A DNA stretch of 64,000 nt from Aulosira sp. FACHB-615 (lineage in GTDB: Bacteria; Cyanobacteriota; Cyanobacteriia; Cyanobacteriales; Nostocaceae): assembly GCF_014698045.1 (NCBI RefSeq), contig NZ_JACJSE010000031.1, positions 14,906 to 78,905 of the forward strand, read 5' to 3'. The notes beneath the pieces were generated by a model. The model saw only the letters and a list, made by a program, of their open reading frames with translations, was not told the DNA's origin and ran no database searches. Of this stretch, positions 36,443-45,606 are shown piece by piece (position 1 is the first letter of the stretch; each line of letters starts with the position of its first letter). The translations under genes were made by a program, and so were the position numbers.

Positions 36443-37618
36443 ATGAGAATTTTAGTTGCTAGTCATACATATATAGTAGACCTTAATTGTGAAAAACTAC
36501 GTGCTTTAGCTCAGTTAGCACCAGATATTGAGGTGACAGTTGTTGTGCCTAAAATCTGGAAGCCCGGTGGTGTACAGAATCAGACTATTGAAAGTCAATA
36601 TAAAGATGAAGGTAATTTTAAAATAGTGCCGATTTCTAATTTCAGTCAAAATCATCAAGGGCTATTGACATTTGGAACTGATTTAATATCTTTGATGCAG
36701 CAATTTCGCCCACAAGTTATTCAAGTAGAACAAGCATCAAGAAGCTTGGCATACAGTCAGACGATTATTTTAAATAAATTGTTGGGATTAAAGGCAAAAA
36801 ATATCTTTTTTACTTGGTGGAATTTACCTTACACATTAAAATTACCTGCGGCTTTATTAGAAAAATTTAATCTCAATAATAGCCACGGAATTATTTCTGG
36901 GAATCAAGATGGAGCAGAAGTTTTACGGCAAAGAGGGTATCAGGGCGCAATTAAAGTTATGCCCCAATTAGGTGTTGATGAAACTCTTTTTTCTCCCAAA
37001 AAACAACCAGAATTAGCTGCTAAATTAGGGATTAAACCTGATGATTTTGTGGTGGGTTTTGTTGGAAGATTTGTTCCAGAAAAAGGTTTATTGACTTTAT
37101 TGCAGGCTTTAGTAACTTTAAAAAATGAATCTTGGAAATTAATGCTTTTAGGACGAGGCGAACTGCGAGATGAAATCTTGAAAATAGCCACAGATAATCA
37201 AATCCAAGACAGATTAATTATGGTAGAAAGTGTTCCTCATCACGAAGTTACTAATTATATTAATTTAATGAGTACCTTGGTGCTACCTTCCGAAACTACT
37301 TATAAATTTAAAACTTTAACTGCTGCTGGTTGGAAAGAACAATTTGGTCATGTATTAATTGAAGCTATGGCTTGTCAAGTGCCTGTGATTGGTTCTGATT
37401 CTGGGGAAATACCTCATGTGATTGGTGATAGTGGATTAATATTTCCCGAAGGCAATGTTCAACTACTGGCTGATTGCATCAAAAAATTGCTCAAGCAACC
37501 AGAATTACACCAAAATCTAGCTGTAAATGGCTATCAAAAAGCAATGGCAAAATACACTAATAAGGCACTTGCTAAAGAGCAGTATGAGTTTTATCAAGAA
37601 TTATTTCAGAGTAAATAG
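36443..37618 (+). CDS. hpsO: Family 4 glycosyltransferase, HpsO-like
   Basis: A 391-aa GT-B enzyme. The C-terminal half has FVGRFVPEKGLLTLLQAL and the E-x7-E motif in GHVLIEAMACQVPVIGSDSG. The N-terminal half starts MRILVASHTYIVDLN. Retaining GT4 enzymes transfer sugars from nucleotide donors. The stop is 2 bp before the next start, so translational coupling with the HpsP-like enzyme is likely. Assignment is by order. Confidence 0.8.
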   Translation: MRILVASHTYIVDLNCEKLRALAQLAPDIEVTVVVPKIWKPGGVQNQTIESQYKDEGNFKIVPISNFSQNHQGLLTFGTDLISLMQQFRPQVIQVEQASRSLAYSQTIILNKLLGLKAKNIFFTWWNLPYTLKLPAALLEKFNLNNSHGIISGNQDGAEVLRQRGYQGAIKVMPQLGVDETLFSPKKQPELAAKLGIKPDDFVVGFVGRFVPEKGLLTLLQALVTLKNESWKLMLLGRGELRDEILKIATDNQIQDRLIMVESVPHHEVTNYINLMSTLVLPSETTYKFKTLTAAGWKEQFGHVLIEAMACQVPVIGSDSGEIPHVIGDSGLIFPEGNVQLLADCIKKLLKQPELHQNLAVNGYQKAMAKYTNKALAKEQYEFYQELFQSK

Positions 37619-37620
37619 GC

Positions 37621-38796
37621 ATGAAAATTTTACAAATTGTTCCGTCTATTTCGTTAATTTATGGTGGCCCTAGCCAAATGGTTTTAGGGTTAGCGCCGGC
37701 TTTAGCAAAAGAAGGTGTAAAAGTTACTATTCTGACCACAGATAGCAATGGTGATACTGGTCAACAACCTTTAGATGTACCTTTAAATCGCCCAATTCAA
37801 CAAGATGGTTATGAAATAATTTACTTTCGTTGTGCGCCATTTCGTCGCTATAAATTTTCTCTGGATTTACTTAATTGGCTAAAAATTCATGCTAAGGAGT
37901 TTGATATAGCGCATATTCATGCTTTGTTTTCGCCTATTAGTAGTGCAGCCGCGACGGTATGTCGGGAGAAAAAATTACCTTATATTTTGCGTCCTTTAGG
38001 TACTCTTGACCCGGCTGATTTACAAAAGAAAAAACAATTAAAAAAGCTGTATGTTGAGTTGATTGAACGCCAAAATTTAGCAGGTGCAGCCGCAATTCAT
38101 TTCACTAGTGAACAAGAAGCAAAAATATCAGCAAGATTTGGAGTCAAGACAAAAGATTTAGTAATTCCTTTGGGTGTAAAACCAACGCAAAGAATTTCAG
38201 CAAGTGCAGTACGCAGTCAGTTAGGTATACCGGAAGATGTGCCTTTGGTGTTGTTTATGTCGCGTATTGACCCAAAGAAAGGTTTGAATTTGTTGATTCC
38301 GGCTTTAGAAAAGCTGTTGGCGGATAATCACAAGTTTCATTTTGTTTTAGCTGGGACAAATCCTCAAGACCCAGACTATGAAAACAAAATCAAATTTCAA
38401 ATCGAAAATTCACCATTGCGATCGCATACTACCATTACAGGCTTTGTGAGTGGTGAATTGAAAGCTGGTTTACTGCAAGCGGCTGATTTATTTGTTTTAC
38501 CTTCTTATTACGAAAACTTTGGTATTGCAGTCGCTGAGGCTATGGTTGCGGGAATACCTGTAGTGATTTCTGACCAGGTGCATATTTGGCAGCAAGTAAG
38601 CGATAGTCAGTCGGGATGGGTGGGTCAAACAGAGGTATCTTCGTTGTTGGAGTTATTGCAACAAGCTTTGCAAAATCCCCAAGAACGCCAACGCCGGGGA
38701 ATAAATGCTCAAAAATATGCTTTAGAAAATTTTAGCTGGGATGCGATCGCCCGGCAAATGATTCAAGCCTATCAACAAATTCTCATCAATATGTGA
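37621..38796 (+). CDS. hpsP: Family 4 glycosyltransferase, HpsP-like
   Basis: A 391-aa GT4 enzyme, same length as its neighbour but different in sequence. It starts MKILQIVPSISLIYGGPSQM, has LFMSRIDPKKGLNLLIPAL and the E-x7-E motif in NFGIAVAEAMVAGIPVVISD. It is coupled to the previous gene (2-bp gap). Together with the other three genes it would assemble part of a secreted polysaccharide. The next 60 bp lead into a MITE-like element. Confidence 0.82.
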   Translation: MKILQIVPSISLIYGGPSQMVLGLAPALAKEGVKVTILTTDSNGDTGQQPLDVPLNRPIQQDGYEIIYFRCAPFRRYKFSLDLLNWLKIHAKEFDIAHIHALFSPISSAAATVCREKKLPYILRPLGTLDPADLQKKKQLKKLYVELIERQNLAGAAAIHFTSEQEAKISARFGVKTKDLVIPLGVKPTQRISASAVRSQLGIPEDVPLVLFMSRIDPKKGLNLLIPALEKLLADNHKFHFVLAGTNPQDPDYENKIKFQIENSPLRSHTTITGFVSGELKAGLLQAADLFVLPSYYENFGIAVAEAMVAGIPVVISDQVHIWQQVSDSQSGWVGQTEVSSLLELLQQALQNPQERQRRGINAQKYALENFSWDAIARQMIQAYQQILINM

Positions 38797-38856
38797 TAAT
38801 TTCAGCCAAAATTCAGTAAAAATACTTCAAGTGTCCATGTTGGCTTTTCAAAGGTT

Positions 38857-38957
38857 ATACCATTTTGGATTTTAGATTTTAGATTTTGGATTGGGTAAGG
38901 GTTGATCGGTAAGCTTTTGAGCCATCCATCTGTCGCAATCATTTTTTAATTTGGTAT
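38857..38957. mobile_element. MITE-like element, ATACCA family, copy 2
   Basis: 101 bp, nearly identical to the element at 6676-6769, with a 7-bp internal duplication (TTTAGAT) and a C-to-G/T-to-C scatter. It ends 14 bp before the RTX fragment. Confidence 0.75.
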
Positions 38958-38970
38958 TACATTACCAGAA

Positions 38971-39267
38971 GTGACTCGCAAACTTATTCGTTTAATTATC
39001 GCCGTCCTTTATATCGTAGTTGATGATACTATCGCCGTATCTGCGGCTGGCTTTGGTGGCGGGTTAGTTGCGAGTGCAGCGATCGCAGCTAGTCAATTTA
39101 TCATAGGTACAGCAGCGACTACAGCTAGTCAGCGATTTATTTACAACAATACAACAGGTGGGTTATTCTTTGACCAAGATGGCTCAGGTGCGATCGCCAG
39201 AGTTCAAATTGCGACACTCAACACCGGATTAGCCTTAACCAATGCAGATATCTTCGTTAATGCCTAA
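38971..39267 (+). pseudogene. C-terminal remnant of an RTX/calcium-binding repeat protein
   Basis: A 98-aa ORF with a GTG start and no ribosome site. Its second half (FIIGTAATTASQRFIYN, GGLFFDQDGSGAIARVQIAT) is the typical C-terminal end of large cyanobacterial beta-strand/calcium-binding (hemolysin-type) proteins of the secreted kind, which normally have hundreds of residues upstream. Here the upstream sequence is a MITE-like element and then the hps cluster, so the rest is lost. Most likely a decayed or insertion-cut gene; a start at 38971 is not functional evidence. Confidence 0.65.
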
Positions 39268-39465
39268 GAATTTGTAAATAATAAATCATGAATTTGGGAG
39301 GATAGCCAGCTTGTCTAACCTCCATATTTTCAATATTTTCAATGATTCATATCATTTCTGAATTATTCTCTTTGGTTGAACCACATCTATCTTCAGTAGG
39401 GTTAAACCAGAAATAGGTGTTTGATAAGGTGACTAATGGCAACATAAATCACAAGTAGATTTGTT

Positions 39466-39957
39466 ATGACCTACACTCAAACTAGTGACCCTACCATTCG
39501 TAAATGTGTTGAATCTTGGCGAAAATTAGATGTAGATGAACAACTAGGTTTATTCTGGTTTATCTATAAAGAAATGGGTGAGTCTGTTACACCTGCGGCT
39601 CCTGCTGCTAGTACTGTTTCTCCAGAAATTGCTGAAGGTTTATTTAATCAGGTAAAAGAATTAAGTCACGAAGAACAATTACAAGTTCAGCGAGACTTAA
39701 TTAATCGAGCAGATACTCAAATAAGCAGAGAATATGGTTCGTTAGGAGATACCACCAAACTGCTATTTTGGTATCGTCTCTCTCAAGGAATGGATAGTAA
39801 TGTAATTATTCCTGTACCTGCTGGTTATCGTCTTTCTTCAGCAGCAGAAACTTTGCTGGAACAAATTAAAGAATTAGCTTTTGAACAGCAGATTAATCTT
39901 TTCCGCGACTATGTGTCACCAATGGGTGCAGAACCTAAAGCTGGCGCTGAAATTTAA
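39466..39957 (+). CDS. Helical carotenoid protein (OCP N-terminal-domain homologue)
   Basis: A 163-aa all-helical protein matching the N-terminal domain of orange carotenoid protein over its whole length, with LDVDEQLGLFWFIYKEMGES, the linker AAPAAS, and LLFWYRLSQGMD and ELAFEQQINLFRDYV later on. It has no C-terminal sensor domain, so it is a stand-alone helical carotenoid protein, which binds a keto-carotenoid and may quench singlet oxygen or phycobilisome energy. No OCP C-terminal-domain homologue or FRP is in the window. Confidence 0.9.
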   Translation: MTYTQTSDPTIRKCVESWRKLDVDEQLGLFWFIYKEMGESVTPAAPAASTVSPEIAEGLFNQVKELSHEEQLQVQRDLINRADTQISREYGSLGDTTKLLFWYRLSQGMDSNVIIPVPAGYRLSSAAETLLEQIKELAFEQQINLFRDYVSPMGAEPKAGAEI

Positions 39958-39965
39958 TTGTGAGG

Positions 39966-40002
39966 ATATTGAGCTATGGCAAGCAAGGCTGTAGCTCAAT
40001 AT
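39966..40002. terminator. Possible hairpin after the carotenoid protein gene
   Basis: ATATTGAGCTA and TAGCTCAATAT form an 11-bp stem with a 15-nt loop, 9 bp after the stop codon. There is no T-tract. Confidence 0.4.
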
Positions 40003-40284
40003 TCGTAATCCTAAATGATTTACCCACATCTTTCCCTTGTCTCTTTTCTTCACATATCAAATAAGACTGCTATAGCAATCCTCAGCCACAGATAAACACA
40101 GAGTAAAATTATATTTACTCTGTGTATTTTTTGGTTGCTCATTAGGATAGTTGCACCCTAAATTCGTAACGCCCTTGGTTTTATATTTATAATTTAAATA
40201 GTCTTTTTGTCAGTTACATCTATCTGACGAGTGGTTAATTTTTTTTAAATTATACACATCAATTTATCAATAATTGGCACTACA

Positions 40285-40321
40285 CAAAAAAGTAAAACCC
40301 TAGGGCTGGGAATCCCTAGGG
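40285..40321 (-). terminator. Minus-strand terminator-like hairpin
   Basis: On the minus strand, CCCTAGGG, an 8-nt spacer and CCCTAGGG form a stem followed by TTTTACTTTTTT. CCCTAGGG is self-complementary, so other pairings are possible. No annotated gene is upstream on that strand. Confidence 0.45.
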
Positions 40322-40681
40322 CTGATAACCTGACCACCTTTACTTTATTTATAATTGATGCAAAATTAAAGTGGATGTTTACAATAGACTTAAATATTTG
40401 GCTTATGTCTAGCAAGATTTTATGAAAAATATTATTAATATGATATTATTATCTCAACAAAATAATTCTATACATATTTTGTGGATAATCTCACTTATAT
40501 TGCTCAAAATTATATTTTTTCTTGTTTAATGACTTTGATTAATTAAATTTCCAGGATAAAATTTATGATTTTATGTCTATATATACAGACTACACAGCTT
40601 GATTGCTAATAATAAATAAGGAAAAATAAAAGCATCATGATACATGATTGTAGCCAATTACAGTGACAGAAAGCCTAACCA

Positions 40682-40705
40682 AAGTCCGCAAGTGCGGACT
40701 TTTTA
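40682..40705 (+). terminator. Orphan plus-strand Rho-independent terminator
   Basis: AAGTCCG and CGGACTT pair around a CAAGTG loop and are followed by TTTATTTT. The closest upstream gene ends 725 bp earlier, beyond its own hairpin, so the terminator may belong to an unrecognised short transcript. Confidence 0.7.
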
Positions 40706-41028
40706 TTTTGTCTTTATTAATCTGATTTAAAGTACAGTTTCTTGAGATTACATTTAAATTCTGACTTTAATTAACCGCAGATGAACGCAGCGAAAAGTTG
40801 AGCCAGTGCGTTGGGCGGGTTCCCCGACTCCTTCACTGGCGTTGCGTGGGTGGCTCTGCCGAATTGAGCAAACTTTTCAAGACAGATAAACGCAGATGAA
40901 TTTGTACATCAGTAGGCTAGAAAAGCCTATAGCAATTCTCAATGATTGACAAACATCTCCCTCCCTTGTCTTCCTTATCTCTTTTGTCAGTATGATAAAA
41001 AGCTATTAGCGATTTGCCAGTAATTTTT

Positions 41029-42213
41029 ATGACAAATTTTCTCCAGCCGCCAAGATTACGTATTGGTGAGGAAGATAGTGAAGAAGAAAGACGCGCCACT
41101 TGGCTGGAACTGTTTTATGATTTGGTGTTTGTGGTTGCTGTGTCGCAAGTAGCGCATAATCTCAAGGAAGACATTTCGCTGTCGGGATTACTGGGATTTG
41201 TAGTTTTGTTTATCCCGATTTGGTGGTCATGGATTGGGACGACGTTTTATGCTAACCGCTTTGATAGCGATGATGTGATTCATCGGTTGTTGGTTGGGGT
41301 ACAAATGTTAACGGCTGCGGGGATGGCTGTGAATATTCATCATGGCTTGGGAGAAAGTTCGCCGGGTTTTGCTTTAGCTTATGCACTTGGTCGGGCTGTA
41401 TTGGTGGCGGAGTATGTGCGGGCGGGGATACATATTCCGTCGGCGCGTCCATTAACAACTCGCTACGCCATTGGTTTTGCGATCGCATCTTTGATTTGGT
41501 TGAGTTCGGCTTTTGTCCCTGTTCCTTGGCGATTTGCACTTTGGGGCGTGGGAATTGCGATTGATTTTGGTACACCAATCACCGCACGCAAACATCAAAT
41601 TGGCTTGCTTCCTCACGCTTCTCATTTACCAGAACGTTTTGGATTGTTCACAATTATTGTGTTGGGGGAAGCGATTATTGCGGTGGTTGAAGGTGTCTCA
41701 CAACAAAAATGGCAGGTGTTGACTGTCATTTCCGCAATTTTTGGGCTGATAATTGCTTTTAGTTGGTGGTGGGTTTATTTTGACAATTTAGGTGGGACAC
41801 CAATTGAAACTGCACGCACTCAAGGAAAAGTTGGGACGGTTAATATTTGGCTTTATACCCATTTACCCTTAGTAATTGGGATTGCGGCTACTGGTGTTGG
41901 TGTCGAAAAAATCTTGGTCAGTCCGCCAACTCTAGCGTTACCAGATGCCCAAAGATGGTTGATTTGTGGTTCAGTGGCATTATGCTCGTTAGCTGTGGGT
42001 GTTCTGCACCGCTATGGTGTGATTCGATATTGTAAGATTCGTTCGCTGTATCGCTTGGGCGGTGCTGTGGTGCTACTGGCGATCGCACTTTTTGGCAAAG
42101 GTTTATTACCAATCTTCGTCATCGCCTTAGTAGCTGTGGTTTCTGCTGTACAAGTTATTCAAGATTTGTCTCAAAGTCGCCCGACTACTCGCTTGGCTGA
42201 TCCTGAAATTTAA
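41029..42213 (+). CDS. Low-temperature requirement protein A (LtrA) family protein
   Basis: A 394-aa integral membrane protein. The LtrA signature EERRATWLELFYDLVFVVAV is at the N-terminus; many hydrophobic segments follow (about 10), and GEAIIAVVEGVS lies mid-protein. LtrA was first linked to growth at low temperature in Listeria; biochemical function is unknown. An ATG 15 bp upstream (41014) is possible but adds five residues with no support. It is convergent with the TetR gene, so is not an obvious target of it by position. Confidence 0.85.
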   Translation: MTNFLQPPRLRIGEEDSEEERRATWLELFYDLVFVVAVSQVAHNLKEDISLSGLLGFVVLFIPIWWSWIGTTFYANRFDSDDVIHRLLVGVQMLTAAGMAVNIHHGLGESSPGFALAYALGRAVLVAEYVRAGIHIPSARPLTTRYAIGFAIASLIWLSSAFVPVPWRFALWGVGIAIDFGTPITARKHQIGLLPHASHLPERFGLFTIIVLGEAIIAVVEGVSQQKWQVLTVISAIFGLIIAFSWWWVYFDNLGGTPIETARTQGKVGTVNIWLYTHLPLVIGIAATGVGVEKILVSPPTLALPDAQRWLICGSVALCSLAVGVLHRYGVIRYCKIRSLYRLGGAVVLLAIALFGKGLLPIFVIALVAVVSAVQVIQDLSQSRPTTRLADPEI

Positions 42214-42390
42214 GCCCCGACGAATTATAAGCTAATCAGCATTTAAGCTGCACTATTGAAATTGTACATAAATGACTTAAACTCTCTCCTCTGCCCCTCT
42301 GCTCCCCTGCGGTCTAAACTGCAAACTAAGTGCTTAATAGCTTATGAGGGTGTTGGATGTAAGCAATAAGTTGGACAAATAGTGATGATT

Positions 42391-43047
42391 TCACAAAGTC
42401 GCGTTGTTTCCACCAGACGGGAAATAGCTTTGCAGATAACTTAACGCCAAGCGTTTGGTTTCTGCTATCAATCGCGGTTGAAATGTTTTTTCTTGACTGA
42501 GGGATAGCCATAGTAATGTGCCGATCGCTTTGACTAAAATAAAGGCGATCGCTTCATAGTCTGTAGTCTCTAACCCTGCTTTGCGTTTAGCTAGTAAACT
42601 GGCTAAATCTTGCATCAATTTAGCATCCATCACCTCTCCGACGGCTTCTAATTCGGGCATTGAACCCTGGAGTGCCATAAAAATGGCGTAGTAACCAGGA
42701 TTATCAGAGAAATGCTGGGCGGTGATATCAATCATTTGTTCTACTAGAATTTCTAAGGGCAGATTGGCTAATTCAGGATTATCCAGCACTGCTAACTTTT
42801 GATGAATATTTTCCTCATGACGCAAGGCAAGTGCCTGCATGATTGCAGATTTGTCAGGAAAAAACTGATAAAGTGACCCAATTGGGACTTTAGCACCAGA
42901 GGCGATCGCATTGGTTGTGGTGGCTGCATAGCCTTGAGTAATAAAAAGTTCTTCTGCTACATCCAAAATCCGATTAACTCGTTCCTGGCTACGCGCTTGT
43001 CTGGGTTGGCGGCGCATTCCACCTGCTGCTGATGGATTTTCATTCAT
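42391..43047 (-). CDS. TetR/AcrR-family transcriptional regulator
   Basis: A 218-aa repressor. The helix-turn-helix is at residues ~20-65 (RILDVAEELFITQGYAATTT, SGAKVPIGSLYQFFPDK), with a ligand-binding C-terminal domain. The ATG is preceded by AGGAGG. Two copies of ATGAGCGATACTCA(T/C) lie 310-390 bp upstream around a promoter (43360-43432) and could be its operators, though a repeat element lies between. No target gene is certain. Confidence 0.9.
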   Translation of the reverse strand: MNENPSAAGGMRRQPRQARSQERVNRILDVAEELFITQGYAATTTNAIASGAKVPIGSLYQFFPDKSAIMQALALRHEENIHQKLAVLDNPELANLPLEILVEQMIDITAQHFSDNPGYYAIFMALQGSMPELEAVGEVMDAKLMQDLASLLAKRKAGLETTDYEAIAFILVKAIGTLLWLSLSQEKTFQPRLIAETKRLALSYLQSYFPSGGNNATL

Positions 43048-43217
43048 AGATTACCTCCTAAGTCAATACAATTAAGGTGATGAGAGTTGATTTCTCAATT
43101 TCTGCTCTACCTATTAGAAAATGAGCAAGATTTGGGAGAGAATCCCCCAATCCCCCTCCAAAGTCATTTTTTTGTTTTTTGTTGAGTTATCATTTGCTGG
43201 TTTTGTTCTAATTTAGT

Positions 43218-43322
43218 AGGACTTACGCAACTAGCATATTTTTTCTGTAGGGTGTGTGACGCAATGAGAAGATTTGAACGTAGTCATCAGATTTATAGCG
43301 TCACGCACCAACCATCAATTGT
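43218..43322. mobile_element. Dispersed repeat with AGGACTTACGCAA end
   Basis: About 105 bp. Its interior (CTGTAGGGTGTGTGACGCA, GATTTGAACGTAGTCATCA, AGCGTCACGCACCAACC) is the reverse complement of 62751-62872 with several changes; only the left end carries the terminal motif, so the right end is probably lost. Confidence 0.75.
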
Positions 43323-43359
43323 TACTGAACTTTATTGCTCCAAAGGTCTGTTGAAATAA

Positions 43360-43432
43360 ATGAGCGATACTCACATTCTACTTGACAATAAATGATTTCT
43401 GCTCATATTATTAAAACATGAGCGATACTCAT
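43360..43432 (+). promoter_or_regulatory. Sigma-70-type promoter between two repressor-like operators
   Basis: TTGACA at 43382-43387 and TATTAT at 43406-43411, spaced by 18 bp, are bracketed by ATGAGCGATACTCAC (43360-43374) and ATGAGCGATACTCAT (43418-43432). Each operator has 5-bp inverted arms (ATGAG...CTCAT) as expected for a TetR-family dimer. The layout predicts repression of the plus-strand transcript toward 43467. Confidence 0.55.
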
Positions 43433-43466
43433 ATATTATTGCAGATTTTGATGGAGTAATGTTGCT

Positions 43467-43664
43467 ATGAGCCAAGATTTACTGACTCTACCTCATCCCA
43501 AGTTTATAACGACGATAAAAGAAGACAGATGCGATCGCTGGGGGTTGATGCTTTGTGGTACTCCAGAAAGAACAATTCACAATCGACGCTACCAAAATGC
43601 GATCGCACTTTTGGATGAAACTTTGTCTGCCATGATTAACCATCACCGAAGCGGCGGCGGATAA
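43467..43664 (+). CDS. Small hypothetical protein, 65 aa
   Basis: Begins 34 bp after the promoter/operator site; GGAGT precedes the ATG. Its sequence has no recognisable domain, and it contains CDRWGLMLCGTPER. It could be a genuine regulated protein or a remnant of a lost gene; coding quality is uncertain. Confidence 0.4.
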   Translation: MSQDLLTLPHPKFITTIKEDRCDRWGLMLCGTPERTIHNRRYQNAIALLDETLSAMINHHRSGGG

Positions 43665-43713
43665 GGGAACGGAGAGCAAGTTTTCCATAATCAATGACAG
43701 CCTTCTTTGAATT

Positions 43714-45606
43714 TTAGTTTTTATCTTTGATAAAACTAATCGCTTCTAATAACTGATTAGCTGTATAAGGTTTCGACAAAAAAGCTTGAATCCCCATATT
43801 ATAAGCGGCATTCACCTTATCACTAGAAACCAGGCCACTGATAGCAATAATTTTGACTTCTGGGTTAATTTTTTGCAAAGTGCGAATAGTCGTCAGACCA
43901 TCCATAGAAGGCATAAGCATATCAGTTAATACCAAAGAAATTTCATCTCGATGTTCAGCATATAAAGCGATCGCCTCAATGCCATCGCTGGCGGTAATGG
44001 CTTTATAGTTATAACTTTCAAGAGATGTTTTAGTAATATCCCGAATTGCAGCTTCATCATCAACAATCAAAATTAATTCTCCATTACCGCCAGGAAATAC
44101 TGCTTCTACTTCTTCTACAGTTTCGGTGATTTCCTGTGCTGGCAAATATATTTTAAATTGGCTACCTTGTCCTGCTTCACTATGAACATTGATAAAACCG
44201 CCGTGGTTTTTTACAATTCCTAGTACTGTGGAAAGTCCTAACCCTGTGCCTTTACCAAGTTCTTTAGTTGTAAAAAATGGCTCAAATATGCGGTCTAATA
44301 TTTCTGTGGGAATACCTAAACCAGTGTCAATTACAGAAATCACTATATATGGGCCAATTTTAGAATCAAGGTGCATATTGGCATAATTTTCATCTACCAC
44401 AAAATTTTCGGCAGTAATTTTTAATATTCCCCCATTGGGCATGGCATCACGGGCATTCACACACAAATTCATCAGCACTTGATGTAGTTGAGTAGCATCA
44501 CCAGATATCACCCATAGATTTTGCGCTAATAGAGTTGTAATTTCGATAGTTTTGGGAAATGTTTCTTTAATAATCTGCTGAATTTCGATGATTAAATGTT
44601 TAAATTGGACAAGGGTGCGTTCTCCCTCCATTCCCCGCGTAAAAGACAAGACTTGTTTGACTAAATTTGCTCCACGTTTAGCGTTCGTGATTAATATTGG
44701 TAATAACCTGCGAGAACGTTCATCTTGTAATTGGACTTCTAAAAGTTGGGCTGTCATTAAAATTGGTGCCAAGACATTATTGAGGTCGTGAGCAATACCA
44801 CTAGCTAATGTGCCAATACTTTCTAATCTTTGCGCCCGCAGAAATTGGGCTTCTAATTGTTGTTTTTGAGTAATGTCAGTATTAACGACTAAAATTGCTT
44901 GGGTTTGATGTGCAAAATCACTTACTAATGTCCAACGACTTTCGACAATAATTTTTTTATTAGCTGCTGTGGTTTGGTATAATTCTCCTTGCCAAGAACC
45001 ATGTTTCATTAATAACCGCAGTGCTTCTTGTAACCGAGATAAGTCTTTTTCTTGCCACAAATCTGCTGTTTTTTTACCAATGACTTCCTCTTTTTGCCAA
45101 CCATATAAAGTTTCGGCAGCTTTGTTCCAAAACAAGATGTTATCATCTAAATCGCGGACAAAAATTGCATCGGTGGCGACATCAAGTAAGGCGGCTTGTT
45201 CGCGGATTTTTTGTTCTGTTTGTTTGCGTTCAATGGCGTAGCGAATGGAACGTTCTAATAAAGGTGCAGTTAATTGACTTTTTTCTAAATAATCGGCTGC
45301 ACCGGCTTTCATGGCTTCGATATCAATTTCTCGATCGCCTTGACCTGTGAGTAAAATAATTGGTGCAGTACAACCATTAGCGACGGCTGCGCGTAAAAGT
45401 TCGAGTCCGTTGTGAATGCCTAAACGATAATCTACTAGATATATATCATGTTGATTTTGGGCGATCGCCTGTTGTGCATCTGCATAATTATCTATCCATG
45501 ATAATTCACAGCTTGCGACTTGAAATTCCCCGAACCAATCACGAGTCAAAATATAATCATCTTCGTCATCATCAATGAGTAGAACTCTGATTGGGTTTTT
45601 CTTCAT
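43714..45606 (-). CDS. Hybrid sensor histidine kinase (REC-PAS-HisKA-HATPase-REC)
   Basis: A 630-aa protein. N-terminal receiver (D59 in YLVDYRLG), PAS domain at ~138-250, HisKA with phosphoacceptor His273 in SGIAHDLNNVLAPIL, HATPase_c with the N box NLCVNARDAMPNG and G box DTGLGIPTE/GKGTGLGLSTV, and a C-terminal receiver with VLTDMLMPSMDGL. No membrane segment, so a cytosolic kinase. The start overlaps the stop of the upstream response-regulator gene by 35 bp. It probably relays to or from that regulator. Confidence 0.93.
   Translation of the reverse strand: MKKNPIRVLLIDDDEDDYILTRDWFGEFQVASCELSWIDNYADAQQAIAQNQHDIYLVDYRLGIHNGLELLRAAVANGCTAPIILLTGQGDREIDIEAMKAGAADYLEKSQLTAPLLERSIRYAIERKQTEQKIREQAALLDVATDAIFVRDLDDNILFWNKAAETLYGWQKEEVIGKKTADLWQEKDLSRLQEALRLLMKHGSWQGELYQTTAANKKIIVESRWTLVSDFAHQTQAILVVNTDITQKQQLEAQFLRAQRLESIGTLASGIAHDLNNVLAPILMTAQLLEVQLQDERSRRLLPILITNAKRGANLVKQVLSFTRGMEGERTLVQFKHLIIEIQQIIKETFPKTIEITTLLAQNLWVISGDATQLHQVLMNLCVNARDAMPNGGILKITAENFVVDENYANMHLDSKIGPYIVISVIDTGLGIPTEILDRIFEPFFTTKELGKGTGLGLSTVLGIVKNHGGFINVHSEAGQGSQFKIYLPAQEITETVEEVEAVFPGGNGELILIVDDEAAIRDITKTSLESYNYKAITASDGIEAIALYAEHRDEISLVLTDMLMPSMDGLTTIRTLQKINPEVKIIAISGLVSSDKVNAAYNMGIQAFLSKPYTANQLLEAISFIKDKN

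Larger units (their letters stand above)
39958..41028. other. 1-kb gene-free region with two terminator-like hairpins
   Basis: Besides the hairpin after the HCP gene, it holds a minus-strand terminator-like hairpin (40285-40321), a plus-strand one (40682-40705) and a dispersed repeat at 40780-40900. The 360 bp between the two hairpins have no gene but could carry small RNAs. Confidence 0.5.
43048..43466. other. Regulatory region upstream of tetR, with repeat insertion
   Basis: 419 bp containing the tetR ribosome site, a dispersed repeat at 43218-43322, and the promoter/operator site at 43360-43432. Confidence 0.6.
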
